Assembly (NCBI GenBank): GCA_963815505.1
Contig: CAWFGU010000001.1
Coordinates: 128,382-192,381, forward strand
DNA length: 64,000 bases
From: CAXBBB01 sp963815505
GTDB taxonomy: Bacteria > Bacteroidota > Rhodothermia > Rhodothermales > BA12
Direction: 5' to 3'
Shown here: one piece after another, positions 47,283-57,000 of the stretch
Numbering within the stretch: the stretch's first letter is position 1
Layout of the letters: every line of letters starts with the position of its first letter
The notes under the pieces: generated by a model
Databases searched by the model: none
The model's input: the letters and a program-made list of their open reading frames with translations, nothing else
What the model was told of the DNA's origin: nothing
Made by a program: the position numbers and the translations under genes

Positions 47283-49680
47283 ATGCACACGCTTCGCATC
47301 GCGGTTCGCCGGTTGGTTCGGCATCCTGGGTTTACGCTTCTCAACACGTCGGGTCTGGCGATTGGGCTGGCGTGCGCGCTGGTGGCGCTGTTCTACATCC
47401 GCGACGAGATCCGCGTCGACCGCTTCCACGCCGATGGCGACCGCACCTTTCTCATCTCGCTGGCCGACAGCGGACAGGCGGCGGGCGAAACGTGGCTGGC
47501 CTATCCCGTAGCCGACGCGGTCGCAGCGCTTCCGGGGGTCGCCGGTACGACGCGCTCGCAGCCGGGGTGGAAGAACCGCCTGCGCGTGCCCGGCGGTGAG
47601 CCGGTCGAGAGAGAAGTGCGGCTGGCCGAACGCGATTTCTTTTCGTTCTTCTCGTTCCCCATCGCGAGCGGATCGCCCCAGAGCGCGCTGGACAGCCCAG
47701 ACGACATCGTGCTGACCCAGTCGACGGCGCGCGCGCTCTTCGGCGAAACCGAGGCGGTCGGGCAGACGGTGGAATTTTTTCAGCAGCGCTGGGGTGAGCC
47801 CAGTGTGTGGCTTCCGCTGACGGTGACGGCCGTCGCCCTCGACCCGCCTACGTATACGACGATAGGCTTCGACGCCGTCGCGACGTTCGCCGCATCGCCC
47901 ACTGAGCAGTACGGCGACGGGGACAGTTGGGGCATGAGGTGGCTCCAAACGTATGCGCGCCTCGAGGCCCAGGTCGATCCGCAGGCGTGGGCGGCGGCGC
48001 TGCCCGAGCGGATGGCCGATGCCGACCCCGGCGAGAACACGTGGGGACGGCAGTTCTACCAGCCGATCCCTCTCGCCGACGCGTACTTCGTCGAGGCCGA
48101 AGCGGGCGGCGCGCAGTTCACCGGGCAGCGCGCGTTCCTGCGCCTGTTCGGACTCGTCGCGCTGGCCGTTCTGGTGATCGCGATCCTCAACTACGTCAAC
48201 CTCGCGACGGCGCGCGGACTGCAGATGGCCAGAGAAGTCGGCGTGCGCAAGGCGGTCGGTGCCGGGCGCGGGCAGGTGGCGCGTGGACTGCTCGCCGAAG
48301 CCCTGCTGCTCGTCGCGCTCGCGTTTGGCGCTGCCGCCGCGCTCGTGCTGCTGACGCTGCCGCTGTTCAACACGTTCTTTAGCAAGAGCATCGCGCTCGG
48401 ATGGGACGCGCTGCCGGTCTGGATCGGCGCGCTGGGACTGATGACCCTAGTTGGGCTGCTGGCGGGTGCATATCCGGCCCTCGTGCTGTCGCGGTTCGAC
48501 CCGGCGCGCGTGCTCAAAAGCGGACCGCATGGCGCCGTCGGCGGGTCGTGGCTGCGCAGAGGACTGGTCGTGACGCAGTTCGCGGCAACCATCGGGCTGC
48601 TCGTCTTCACGGGCTTCGTCTTCCAACAGATTGACCACGTCCAGAGCCGCTACCCGCTGCCCGACGACGCGCGACTGGCCGTGCTCGACGTGCCCGAAGA
48701 GTGGGCCACGCGGACGCCTGTCCTCAAAGCCGCGCTCTCCGATCTTCCCGGCGTGCGCGCAACCGCAGCGGCCGACGCCGTGCCGGGCCGTACGGGAATG
48801 AGTTTCGGCATCACGAACGACGGCGAGCCCCTGATGATGACCGGCATCTTCGGCGACCGCGACTACCTCGACGTGATCCGCCTGCCCATCGCCCACCGCG
48901 CCCCGCCGCGCGCGTCCGACGCCCCGTTTGGTGCCTGGGTCAACGAGGCGACGATGCGCCAACTGGGTCAGGAGTGGGCACCCGACGTGATGCTGCCGTT
49001 CGGGCTGATGAACGGCGGCATGAGCAACGGCATCTCCGCGCGAGAGTCGGCCCCGGCAGCGGGCGTGCTGACCGATTTTCCGTTCGAGTCGCTGCGCAAA
49101 CCGATTGAGCCGCTGTTCTTCGGCGAGCAGCCCGACTCGTCGGATTTCGCGTTCATCGTCGCCGAGGTTGCGTCCGCCGATCTGGCTGCTTTCCAGGCGA
49201 CGCTTCCGGGCGTGTGGAGCCTCTTCTCCAGCTGAAAGTGCCGAGCCTGAATTCGTAGACGACTACATCGCCAAACTATACGAGGGCGAGCGTAAACTGG
49301 CCCAGTTGGTGACGCTGCTCGCATTCGTTGCCCTGCTGGTGGCGTGCCTGGGACTGTTCGGGCTGGCCGCGCACTCGGCGACGACGCGGCGCAAGGAAAT
49401 CAGCATCCGCAAAGTGTTGGGCGCGGGCGTGGCCGGACTGATCGGCAGGCTCACGCGCGAGTTCGCCCTGCTCGTCGCCTTAGCGTTTCTGGTCGCCGCG
49501 CCGGTTTCGTATCTGCTCGTCGGGCGATGGCTGGACGGATTCGTGGACCGCACTCCGATTGGTCCAGGCGTGTTCGGCCTCGTGCTGGTCGTGGTGCTCG
49601 TTCTGGCGCTGGTGACTGTCAGCTGGCACGCGTGGCAGGCCGCGACGCGCAACCCTGCCGACGTGTTGCGCGACGAGTAG
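47283..49680 (+). CDS. MacB/FtsX-type ABC permease 3 (one frame change)
   Basis: About 799 aa. The frame changes near 49228, between the second periplasmic domain (FQATLPGVWSLF) and the last three helices (EFVDDYIAKLYEGERKLAQL). Both parts match permease 2 throughout, including AREVGVRKAVGAGRGQVARG and RKEISIRKVLGAGVAGLIGR. It ends NPADVLRDE. The pair 2 and 3 look like the most recent duplication in the array, which is also where assembly errors are likely. Confidence 0.88.
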
Positions 49681-49714
49681 TCCGCGAGCGTCCGCATCAG
49701 CTTCCACCTCCGCT

Positions 49715-49735
49715 GGGCGACTCGGCGAGTCGCGC
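49715..49735. repeat. REP-like palindrome, copy 5
   Basis: GGGCGACTCG-G-CGAGTCGCG, in the gap before permease 4, where the sigma-54 module is absent. Confidence 0.7.
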
Positions 49736-49757
49736 CTACATCAACATCATCGGTTTT

Positions 49758-52088
49758 ATGCATTCGATTCGTTTGGCTCTCCGGCGCCTTCGCCGCCGTC
49801 CCGGTTTCACGTTGCTTACGGCGTCGGGGCTGGCACTCGGGCTGGCCTGTGCGCTGCTGATCGGTAGCTACTTGGCCGGGGAGTGGCGCTACGACACGCA
49901 CTACATAGGCTCGGACGAGGTCGTGCGCGTGGCGACGGTATTCGGCAACGAGGTGGTGCCGGTGAGCGCTTCGGCTGTCGCTCCGGCGCTGATTGCCGAC
50001 GTGCCGACGGTGACGCACGCCGTTCGGATGTTCGAGGCGACGGGGTTCGGAACGCCGTTCATAGAGGCAAACGGGCGCGGATTCGAGGAGATCGATGAGG
50101 TCTGGTTTGCCGATGAAGGATGGACGGACGTGATCGGCACTGATCTACTCGCAGGCGCTGCGCGGCTCGAAGACTCCGGCACGGTCTTGCTCTCCGAATC
50201 GACAGCCGAGCGCTATTTCGGATCGATGAGCAAAGCCATCGGCCAGACGATCACGATGGACGCCCGGCGCACGCTGACCGTCACCGGAGTGTTTGCCGAC
50301 GCGCCCCATACGTCGCACATCCGCCCGCGCATCGTGGCGTCGTGGTACGGCATGAGCGGCATCGAACCGTCGTGGCAGCGCGTCAACTACGCCACCTACG
50401 CCCGGCTAACCGATCGGGCGGCCCTTACACCGTCCCAAACGGCACTCAACCGCATCGCCGATGCCGTCACCGAAGACGCGCCGGGGTTCGACCGCTTGGT
50501 GCTCCAGCCTGTCGACGGGATCCACGTCGCAGAGAGCGGATCGCGGCTGCGCTATCTGATGCTGGTGGTTTTGGTTCTCGTACTGGTGATCGCCGGTGTC
50601 AACTTCGTCAACCTGACGACGGCTCGGCAGGCTGAGCGAGCGGGGGAAGTCGGGGTGCGAAAAGCGGTCGGCGCGCCGCGAAGTGCATTGGTGTGGCAGT
50701 TCTTGGGCGAATCTCTCGCTATTACAAGTGTGGCGGGCGTCGTCGGTGTGGGACTGACGGCGCTAGGGCTTCCGTTCGCGGAAGCTGTTGCGGGGCGCGA
50801 TGTGCTACCGCCGTCCGACGTACGCTGGCTCGTGGTGCTGGCGTACGTCGCGGCGACGGTGGTCGTGGGCCTGCTGGCGGGAATCTATCCAGCTGTCGCG
50901 TTGTCGGGCGGATCGTCGCTCCAGGCCCTGCGCGGGCGCGTCGTTGGGCCGCGCGGCGGGATGCACCTGCGGCGCGTGCTGGTGACGGCCCAGTTCGCGA
51001 TCTCGCTGGCGTTCGTGGCAGGCGCTCTGATCGTGCAGCAGCAACTAGACTTTTTGCGGACGGCCGACCTGGGCTTCGATCGCGCCGCGACCGTGACGGT
51101 CCCGCTGGGCGGCTGGGACGGGCAGACGTTCGCGCGCGTCCGAGCCGAGTTGGACGATGTGCCCGGCGTGTTGGGCATCGCTGCCCTAACCAGCCTCCCC
51201 GGCGGACGCCACGGCGGCTACAGCGCCACATGGCCGGGCCGCGAAGGCGACGACCTGTCGCTGCGCGCGTCGGTTGGAAGTGCCGAAGCCGTCGAGGCGC
51301 TGGGGCTGCGCTTGGTAGCCGGTACTGCGCTGCCCACCGTCGCCGCCGAGCGCGAGGCCAATGCGTTTCGCTTCGTCGTCAACGAGCAGGTCGCACGCGC
51401 TGTCGCCGGGTCTAACGAGGCTGCTATCGGCCATTCGTTTGTGATGAACGGGCGCGAGGGTGAGATCGCGGGCGTCGTCCAGGATTTCCACTATGCCTCG
51501 CTGCACGAGGCCGTTGGCCCGTTCGTGCTGTTCAGCGAAGCCCAACCGTACTACTCGACTCTAGTCGTGCGCCTGGCTCCCAACGCGCCCGGCGATGTGC
51601 TCGATCGACTCTCCGCTCGCTGGAACGCAGCCGAAACGGGACGCCCGTTCGTCTATCACTTTCTCGACGAACGACTCGGCGCGCTCTACGCTGCGGATCG
51701 CAGGCTGGGCAGCCTGGCCGGTTTAGCCGCACTCATCACGATCCTCGTCGCGTGCCTGGGGCTGTTCGGACTCGCCGCGTTCTCGGTCGCCCGTAGGCGC
51801 AAGGAAATCGGCGTGCGCAAGGCGCTGGGATCGGCCGCTGTGAGCATCGTCGGGTTGGTGTCGCGCGAGTTCGCGGTCTTGGTGGGGTTGGGCTTTGTCA
51901 TCGGTGCACCCGTAGCGTGGGCGTTCGGGGCGTGGTGGAAAGAAGGGTTCGCCTACTCGGCGTCGGGTGCCGGATGGGCCATCGCCGCGGCGGGCGCGCT
52001 CGTACTGCTGCTCGCGATGCTAACCGTTAGCTACCACGCGTGGCGCGCGGCCACGCTCGACCCAGCGATTGTGCTTCGCGACGAGTAG
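49758..52088 (+). CDS. MacB/FtsX-type ABC permease 4
   Basis: 776 aa from the ATG at 49758. It starts MHSIRLALRRLRRRPGFTLL. Coupling motifs are AGEVGVRKAVGAPRSALVWQ and RKEIGVRKALGSAAVSIVGL. It ends AIVLRDE. No sigma-54 module precedes it, so it is probably read through from P2. A REP-like palindrome lies where the module might have been. Confidence 0.92.
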   Translation: MHSIRLALRRLRRRPGFTLLTASGLALGLACALLIGSYLAGEWRYDTHYIGSDEVVRVATVFGNEVVPVSASAVAPALIADVPTVTHAVRMFEATGFGTPFIEANGRGFEEIDEVWFADEGWTDVIGTDLLAGAARLEDSGTVLLSESTAERYFGSMSKAIGQTITMDARRTLTVTGVFADAPHTSHIRPRIVASWYGMSGIEPSWQRVNYATYARLTDRAALTPSQTALNRIADAVTEDAPGFDRLVLQPVDGIHVAESGSRLRYLMLVVLVLVLVIAGVNFVNLTTARQAERAGEVGVRKAVGAPRSALVWQFLGESLAITSVAGVVGVGLTALGLPFAEAVAGRDVLPPSDVRWLVVLAYVAATVVVGLLAGIYPAVALSGGSSLQALRGRVVGPRGGMHLRRVLVTAQFAISLAFVAGALIVQQQLDFLRTADLGFDRAATVTVPLGGWDGQTFARVRAELDDVPGVLGIAALTSLPGGRHGGYSATWPGREGDDLSLRASVGSAEAVEALGLRLVAGTALPTVAAEREANAFRFVVNEQVARAVAGSNEAAIGHSFVMNGREGEIAGVVQDFHYASLHEAVGPFVLFSEAQPYYSTLVVRLAPNAPGDVLDRLSARWNAAETGRPFVYHFLDERLGALYAADRRLGSLAGLAALITILVACLGLFGLAAFSVARRRKEIGVRKALGSAAVSIVGLVSREFAVLVGLGFVIGAPVAWAFGAWWKEGFAYSASGAGWAIAAAGALVLLLAMLTVSYHAWRAATLDPAIVLRDE

Positions 52089-52092
52089 CCAG

Positions 52093-52185
52093 CGTTCGCG
52101 GTCGCACGCGCGTTGTCCGGCAGCGGACAGTGCACAGCACCCAGCGTGCTAAAAACGCATCATCGACGCGGGGCACGTGTTTCGC
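52093..52185 (+). promoter_or_regulatory. Sigma-54 promoter module P3 (permease 5)
   Basis: Distal operator CGTTCG-CGGT-CGCACG starts at 52093. Proximal operator TGTCCG-GCAG-CGGACA, a perfect palindrome, is at 52114-52129. The sigma-54 box GGCACG-TGTT-TCGC has GG at 52172. Offsets are 79 and 58. The ATG is at 52216. Confidence 0.87.
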
Positions 52186-52215
52186 CGGAGGACGGAGCAG
52201 CTATCCAACACCGTC

Positions 52216-54612
52216 ATGCTCTCCTCCTACTTTCGCACCGCCGTTCGCAGCCTGACGCGCAATCGCGGCTTCGCTTTCCTCAACGTGGCGGGGCTTTCGC
52301 TGGGGCTGGTGTGCGTAATCCTGATCGCTCTCTATGCCCGCGACGAACTGATCGTCGACGATTTCCACGAGCGCGCGGACCGCATCGCCCGGGTCGACCT
52401 GACGTGGACCGAAGACGGCGAGGTCGATAAACTGGCCGTCACGCCAGGCATCATGGGACCGGAGATCGCGGCGCGCGTGCCCTCGGCCGAGACGGTCGTC
52501 CGGGTGTCCACGACGGATGCGGTTCTGACTGTGGGCGACCAGACGGTGCAGGCCGAAGAGGGCGCGCTCATGGCCGACGTGGATTTCTTCAACGTGTTCT
52601 CGTTTCCGCTCGTCGAAGGCGACGCGGCGACGGTTCTCGCCAACCCCAACCAGATCGTCGTATCGCAGTCGCTGGCCCGGGCGCTGTTTGGGAGCGGCCC
52701 GGCAGTCGGACAAACGCTAATGCAGGCGGGCCGCGCGCTGACCGTCACAGGCGTGATGGCAGACGTGCCTCGGCAGTCACACCTGACGTTCTCGGCCGTC
52801 ACGTCGCTCTCGTCGATGTACGACACCGAGTGGATGTTCAACGGGTGGTTCTCCAACGCGTTCGCCACCTACGCGCTGCTGAACGAGGGCTCGACGATGG
52901 AGACATTTCAGTCGCAACTCGTCCCGTTCATCGAAGACGCGGCAGGCGCTCAGATGGCGGAAGCCGAGATCCAGTTGATGCCGGTCGCCCGACCGCTGGA
53001 TGGTCTCTACTTCGCGGACGCGCCGGGCATCGGCCGCTGGGGCAGCGCGACGACGCTGCGGATTCTGACGCTGATCGCGCTGTTCGTGCTCGTCGTGGCG
53101 GGCGTCAACTTCACCAACCTGGCTACGGCGCGCTCGCTGGACCGGGCGCGCGAAGTCGGCGTAAGGCGCACCTTGGGGGCAGGGCGCGTCGGGCTGGCGA
53201 TGCAGTTTCTGATCGAAGCGGTCCTGCTCAGTCTGGCCGCGCTCGCCATCGGCACGCTGCTGGCGTGGATCGCGCTTCCGACGTTCCGCATCGTCGCCGA
53301 CAAGCCGTTGGTGCTGGCGGATCTGGGTACGTGGTGGAGCGCAATCGTCGCCCTCGCCGTCGGAACGGGACTGCTGGCAGGTGCTTACCCGGCATTCGTG
53401 CTGAGCGGTTTCCGGCCCGTCCAGGTGCTCAAAGGACGTTTCTCGACAGGAACACAAGGTGCTGCACTGCGACATGGGCTGGTCGGCGTGCAGTTCACCG
53501 CGTCGATCGCCCTCCTGGCGGCGACGACCATCGTGTTCGGCCAACTCCGCTTCATGCAGGACCGCGACTTGGGCTTCGATGCAGGTGATGAGCAAACGCA
53601 GCTGGTCCTGCTGCCCCGCGCGATCAACGACGAGGTGTACCCGCGATTGGCCGAATTGCGCGAGCGCATCGGCGCGCTCCCGAACGTCCGAGGAATGAGC
53701 GTCGGACTGAGCGCTCCGACGAGCGGGGGCGGAAGGGGTGGTGGCTTCGTCCAGCGGGCCGATGGCTCAGAACAAGAGATTCTGGCGGGGATGTACCTGG
53801 CCGACACGTCGTTCGCGTCGGTGATGGGCCTGACGCTGGTAGCCGGACGCGGGATGCGTCCGATGCCGACAGATGAGTCGCCGCGCGAAGCCCTAATCAA
53901 CGAAACGGCAGCGCGGCAGGCGGGCTACGCCGACCCCAGCGACGCGCTGGGCCAGCGGGCAGAGTTCTGGGGCATGAACGGCGAGATCGTCGGCGTCGTG
54001 CGCGACTTCCACACGCAGGGGTTGCAGGCCGAAATTCAGCCCGCGTTTCTGTCGCCCACCAGCAATCCGGATTTCATGAACAACGTTCTGATCCGCGTCG
54101 GCACCCAAGATCTTTCGTCGACGCTCGACGCGATCCAGGCGATCTGGACCGATCTGGCGCCGACACGTCCGTTTGAGTACGCCTTCATGGACGAGCGCTT
54201 CGCCGAGCAGTACCAGACCGAGCAGCGCTTCGGCACGCTGTTCCTGTTCTTCGCCGGACTCGCCATCGTGATCGCCCTGCTCGGCCTGTTCGGGCTGGCG
54301 GCGCACTCGGCGACCAAGCGCGTCAAGGAGATCGGCGTGCGGCGCGTGCTCGGGGCTACCGTCGTGCAGGTTGTCGCGCTGCTGAGCCGAGGGACGGTCG
54401 CGCTCGTGGCCGTCAGCGTAGTGCTGGCCGTGCCCGCCGTCGTGTGGGGCATGAACACGTGGCTCGACGGTTTCGCCTACCGCATCGACGTGGGCGTGGC
54501 GCCGTTCGCGCTGGCCGGTGGCACGGTGCTGCTCCTGGCGCTGGCGACGGTTGCCTATCACGCGGTCCGAGCCGCACGCGCCAACCCGGTGGCGGCGCTC
54601 CGCAACGAGTAG
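52216..54612 (+). CDS. MacB/FtsX-type ABC permease 5
   Basis: 798 aa. It starts MLSSYFRTAVRSLTRNRGFA, a different N-terminal type from permeases 1-4. Coupling motifs are AREVGVRRTLGAGRVGLAMQ and VKEIGVRRVLGATVVQVVAL. It ends VAALRNE. It is a single-gene unit under P3, closed by a hairpin at 54625-54658. Confidence 0.93.
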   Translation: MLSSYFRTAVRSLTRNRGFAFLNVAGLSLGLVCVILIALYARDELIVDDFHERADRIARVDLTWTEDGEVDKLAVTPGIMGPEIAARVPSAETVVRVSTTDAVLTVGDQTVQAEEGALMADVDFFNVFSFPLVEGDAATVLANPNQIVVSQSLARALFGSGPAVGQTLMQAGRALTVTGVMADVPRQSHLTFSAVTSLSSMYDTEWMFNGWFSNAFATYALLNEGSTMETFQSQLVPFIEDAAGAQMAEAEIQLMPVARPLDGLYFADAPGIGRWGSATTLRILTLIALFVLVVAGVNFTNLATARSLDRAREVGVRRTLGAGRVGLAMQFLIEAVLLSLAALAIGTLLAWIALPTFRIVADKPLVLADLGTWWSAIVALAVGTGLLAGAYPAFVLSGFRPVQVLKGRFSTGTQGAALRHGLVGVQFTASIALLAATTIVFGQLRFMQDRDLGFDAGDEQTQLVLLPRAINDEVYPRLAELRERIGALPNVRGMSVGLSAPTSGGGRGGGFVQRADGSEQEILAGMYLADTSFASVMGLTLVAGRGMRPMPTDESPREALINETAARQAGYADPSDALGQRAEFWGMNGEIVGVVRDFHTQGLQAEIQPAFLSPTSNPDFMNNVLIRVGTQDLSSTLDAIQAIWTDLAPTRPFEYAFMDERFAEQYQTEQRFGTLFLFFAGLAIVIALLGLFGLAAHSATKRVKEIGVRRVLGATVVQVVALLSRGTVALVAVSVVLAVPAVVWGMNTWLDGFAYRIDVGVAPFALAGGTVLLLALATVAYHAVRAARANPVAALRNE

Positions 54613-54624
54613 CGCCGCCCTCTC

Positions 54625-54658
54625 AAACAGGACAGGTCTGGGGAGACCTGTCCTGTTT
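54625..54658 (+). terminator. 15-bp hairpin after permease 5
   Basis: AAACAGGACAGGTCT (54625-54639) pairs perfectly with 54644-54658, with loop GGGG. Only three T follow, but the stem is strong, and it lies 12 bp after the stop. Confidence 0.7.
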
Positions 54659-54679
54659 CCGCCTCCGCACTCCGCCCAG

Positions 54680-54772
54680 CGTCCGCCGGCGCACGGGCGC
54701 TGTCCGGTGGCGGACAGGCAGCGCGATCCGGGCGCGGTTTGGGCGTCGGCACAGCGCTGGCAATCGGGGTCG
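54680..54772 (+). promoter_or_regulatory. Orphan sigma-54 module P6 with no gene behind it
   Basis: Distal operator CGTCCG-CCGG-CGCACG starts at 54680. Proximal operator TGTCCG-GTGG-CGGACA (perfect palindrome) is at 54701-54716. At the standard offset (79 and 58) there is TGGCAAT at 54758 with its GG at 54759-54760, but the -12 element reads CG instead of GC. An alternative box GGCACA-GCGC-TGGC starts at 54748, 11 bp closer. The next plus-strand gene is 2.2 kb away, beyond the antisense chemotaxis receptor. Confidence 0.72.
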
Positions 54773-54869
54773 GTGTCCGGGTCGACGTGCCGATACGAAC
54801 GCTGCGGGGCTCCCCTGACGCCGTCTTGCGCGTACAGGAGAGAAGCCCGACATCGAGCGTTCTGCGATG

Positions 54870-56799
54870 CTACGCCACGAGAACCGCCGGCTGGGCGGCG
54901 CCGTCTCCACCGAACGGGGACGGTGCGCCCGAAGCGGAGTCGGTGCGGAAACGGGCGACCAGCTCGCGCAGCTCTCCCGACAGATGGTTTAGGCCCTCGG
55001 TGGCTTCCACGATGCGGCTCAGCCCCTGCGCTGACTCGGCCGCAACCGTCGAGATCGCCCCGACGGCTCCCGCAATCTGCTCGCTCGTGGCCGTCTGCTC
55101 CTCGGTCGCTGCGGCGATCTGCGCTACCCGCTCGACGTTTTGTCCCGTTCCCCCGACGATGCTGCGAAGCGCCTCTCCCGCCTGGTCGGCCAGCGCGATC
55201 CCATATTCGACCTCCTCGTTGCCGCTGCGCATTGAGGCAACGGCCTGCTGCGTGTCGGACTGAACCGAGGCGATCACGGATTCGATTTCGACGGTCGCCT
55301 GCGTCGTCCGCTCGGCCAGCTTGCGCACTTCTTCCGCGACGACAGCGAAGCCGCGCCCGTGCTCGCCTGCGCGTGCGGCTTCGATGGTGGCGTTGAGGGC
55401 CAGCAGGTTCGTCTGCTCGGCGATGTCGTGAATCACGGCCACGATGGCGCCGATCTGCTGACTCGACGCCCCCAACCGCTCGACCGTTTGCGTCGACTCG
55501 GCCACGACGGCCGCCAGCGTGCGAATCTTCTCGACCGTCTGCGCGACCACCTCGCCCCCTTGCTCGGCCACCGATCCGTTGCGGCGGACCGCGGCGTCGG
55601 CATCGGCGACGGCGCGTGCGTTCTGACTGGCCGAGTGAACGAGTTGCTCGGCTGCGGCGGCGACTTCCTGCGACTGCGCGCTTTGCTCCTGAGCCGCGCT
55701 CGACACCTGCTCGGTCGACGCGGCGATGCTCGCCGTAGCGTCGGCGGTGCGCGCCACGGCGCCGTCCACCTGGACCATGAGGGCGCGCAGGTTCGCGACG
55801 GCGCGGTTGAACCCGTCGCAGAGGTGCGCGATCTGATCCCCGGGGCGTTCGGAGTGGGCGTGGACGGTGAGGTCACCGTCGGCGAAGCGGCTGACCTGTT
55901 CGAGCAGCGCGTGCACGCTGCGCGTGAGATAGGCCTGCTCGGCCCCGGAGTGAGCGACGGCCTCATGCACACGCGATTCGACGGACACTTTCTCGGCTTC
56001 GAGCGCCTGGTGGTTTTCCCTGATTCCCGCCACCATGCGGTTGAACGAATCGGATAGATTGCCCAACTCGTCGCGCGTTTCTACCGCTACGTGAACGTCT
56101 GTTTCACCATCGGCGAGGCGGCGGGCGGCGGCTTCGAGCCGAGCGACGGGGCGAGCGACCGAGCGCGCCGAAGCGATTCCCAGCATAATCGCCAAAGCGA
56201 TGGCCACCGCGAACGAAACGGTGAGGATCAGACGCGTCCGAGCGGCAGTGGCAGCGCTGAGCGCGGCGCGCTCGCTCGCATGGCGCACCTTCATCGCCTT
56301 GAGGAAACCGAACGCGGCGTCCTGTGCTCTTAGCCGCATCGCGGTAGGCACCGCCCACGACCATCATGGCCTCGTCCATCCGCCCCTCGGTCGCCAACCG
56401 AAGCACGTCCAACCGAACCTCTTCGTAGGCGGCGTTGGCCTCTTCGGTAGCGGCGAACGCCTCATGCGCTTCGTCGGAGAGCAGGGTCGAGGCGAACTCG
56501 GTCTCCAGCGAGTCGATGCGCACGGCCAGCCGGTCTACGTCGCCGAGGAACGCCGAGTGCTGCTCCGGAGGCGCCAGCAGGAGGTTGAGCAGGTTGAGCC
56601 GTATTTGGTAGGTCGCTTCCACGATGCTGCCGATCTGGGCGACGGGCACCGTCATGCTATGGTACATGGTCTCGGATTCGCGCTCCATCGAGTCGACCTC
56701 GTAGGCGAGCACGAGGCCTACCAAAGCAAAGATGGCGGAAAGCGCTCCGAAGCAGGCGAGTAGACGGGTGCGGACGGAACGATCGGCGAAGCGCGTCAT
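54870..56799 (-). CDS. Methyl-accepting chemotaxis protein (one frame change)
   Basis: About 643 aa from the ATG at 56797-56799, with a frame change near 56325. An N-terminal helix (LLACFGALSAIFALVGLVLA) leads to a four-helix-bundle sensor domain (about 45-185), a second helix (LILTVSFAVAIALAIMLGIA), HAMP (RPVARLEAAARRLADGETDV) and a signalling domain with the hairpin tip DIAEQTNLLALNATIEAARA and GFAVVAEEVRKLAERT. It senses small ligands or membrane state and signals to CheA/CheW. No che gene is nearby. It lies opposite to the permease array and splits it in two. Confidence 0.93.
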
Positions 56800-56880
56800 G
56801 GCGGCGACCAGTAGAGTGGGTAGGCAGTGGATCGGACCGGTTATCGGCGAGCCACTCTGGTACTTAAACGCAGCCCCGAT

Positions 56881-56973
56881 TGTCCGAATGTGCACGCTCT
56901 CGTCCGCTGGTGAACACCGATCCGCGTCGAGGGCGAGCGTCGGGCTACCTGGGGCGGATGGCACGTCGTTGGC
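56881..56973 (+). promoter_or_regulatory. Sigma-54 promoter module P4 (permeases 6-7)
   Basis: Distal operator TGTCCG-AATG-TGCACG starts at 56881. Proximal operator CGTCCG-CTGG-TGAACA is at 56901-56916. The sigma-54 box TGGCACG-TCGT-TGGC has GG at 56960. The distal offset is 79 as elsewhere; the proximal offset is 59, one base more than usual. The ATG is at 57001. Confidence 0.83.
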
Positions 56974-57000
56974 GAGCAACGGGTGAAACCACGTACCTCC

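Noticed and set aside
49681..49757. Possible sigma-54 module before permease 4
   Set aside because: One CGTCCG half-site exists at 49689, but there is no partner dyad at +21 and no GG-N10-GC box at the required position.
54739..55263. Possible small gene downstream of the orphan sigma-54 module
   Set aside because: The frame runs antisense to the chemotaxis receptor, has no ribosome-binding or domain signal, and starts upstream of the expected transcription start.
56821..56900. Sigma-54 promoter for the chemotaxis receptor on the minus strand, using the P4 operators
   Set aside because: At the mirrored distance there is no complement of GGCACG-N4-TTGC; the dyads can be used only toward permease 6.
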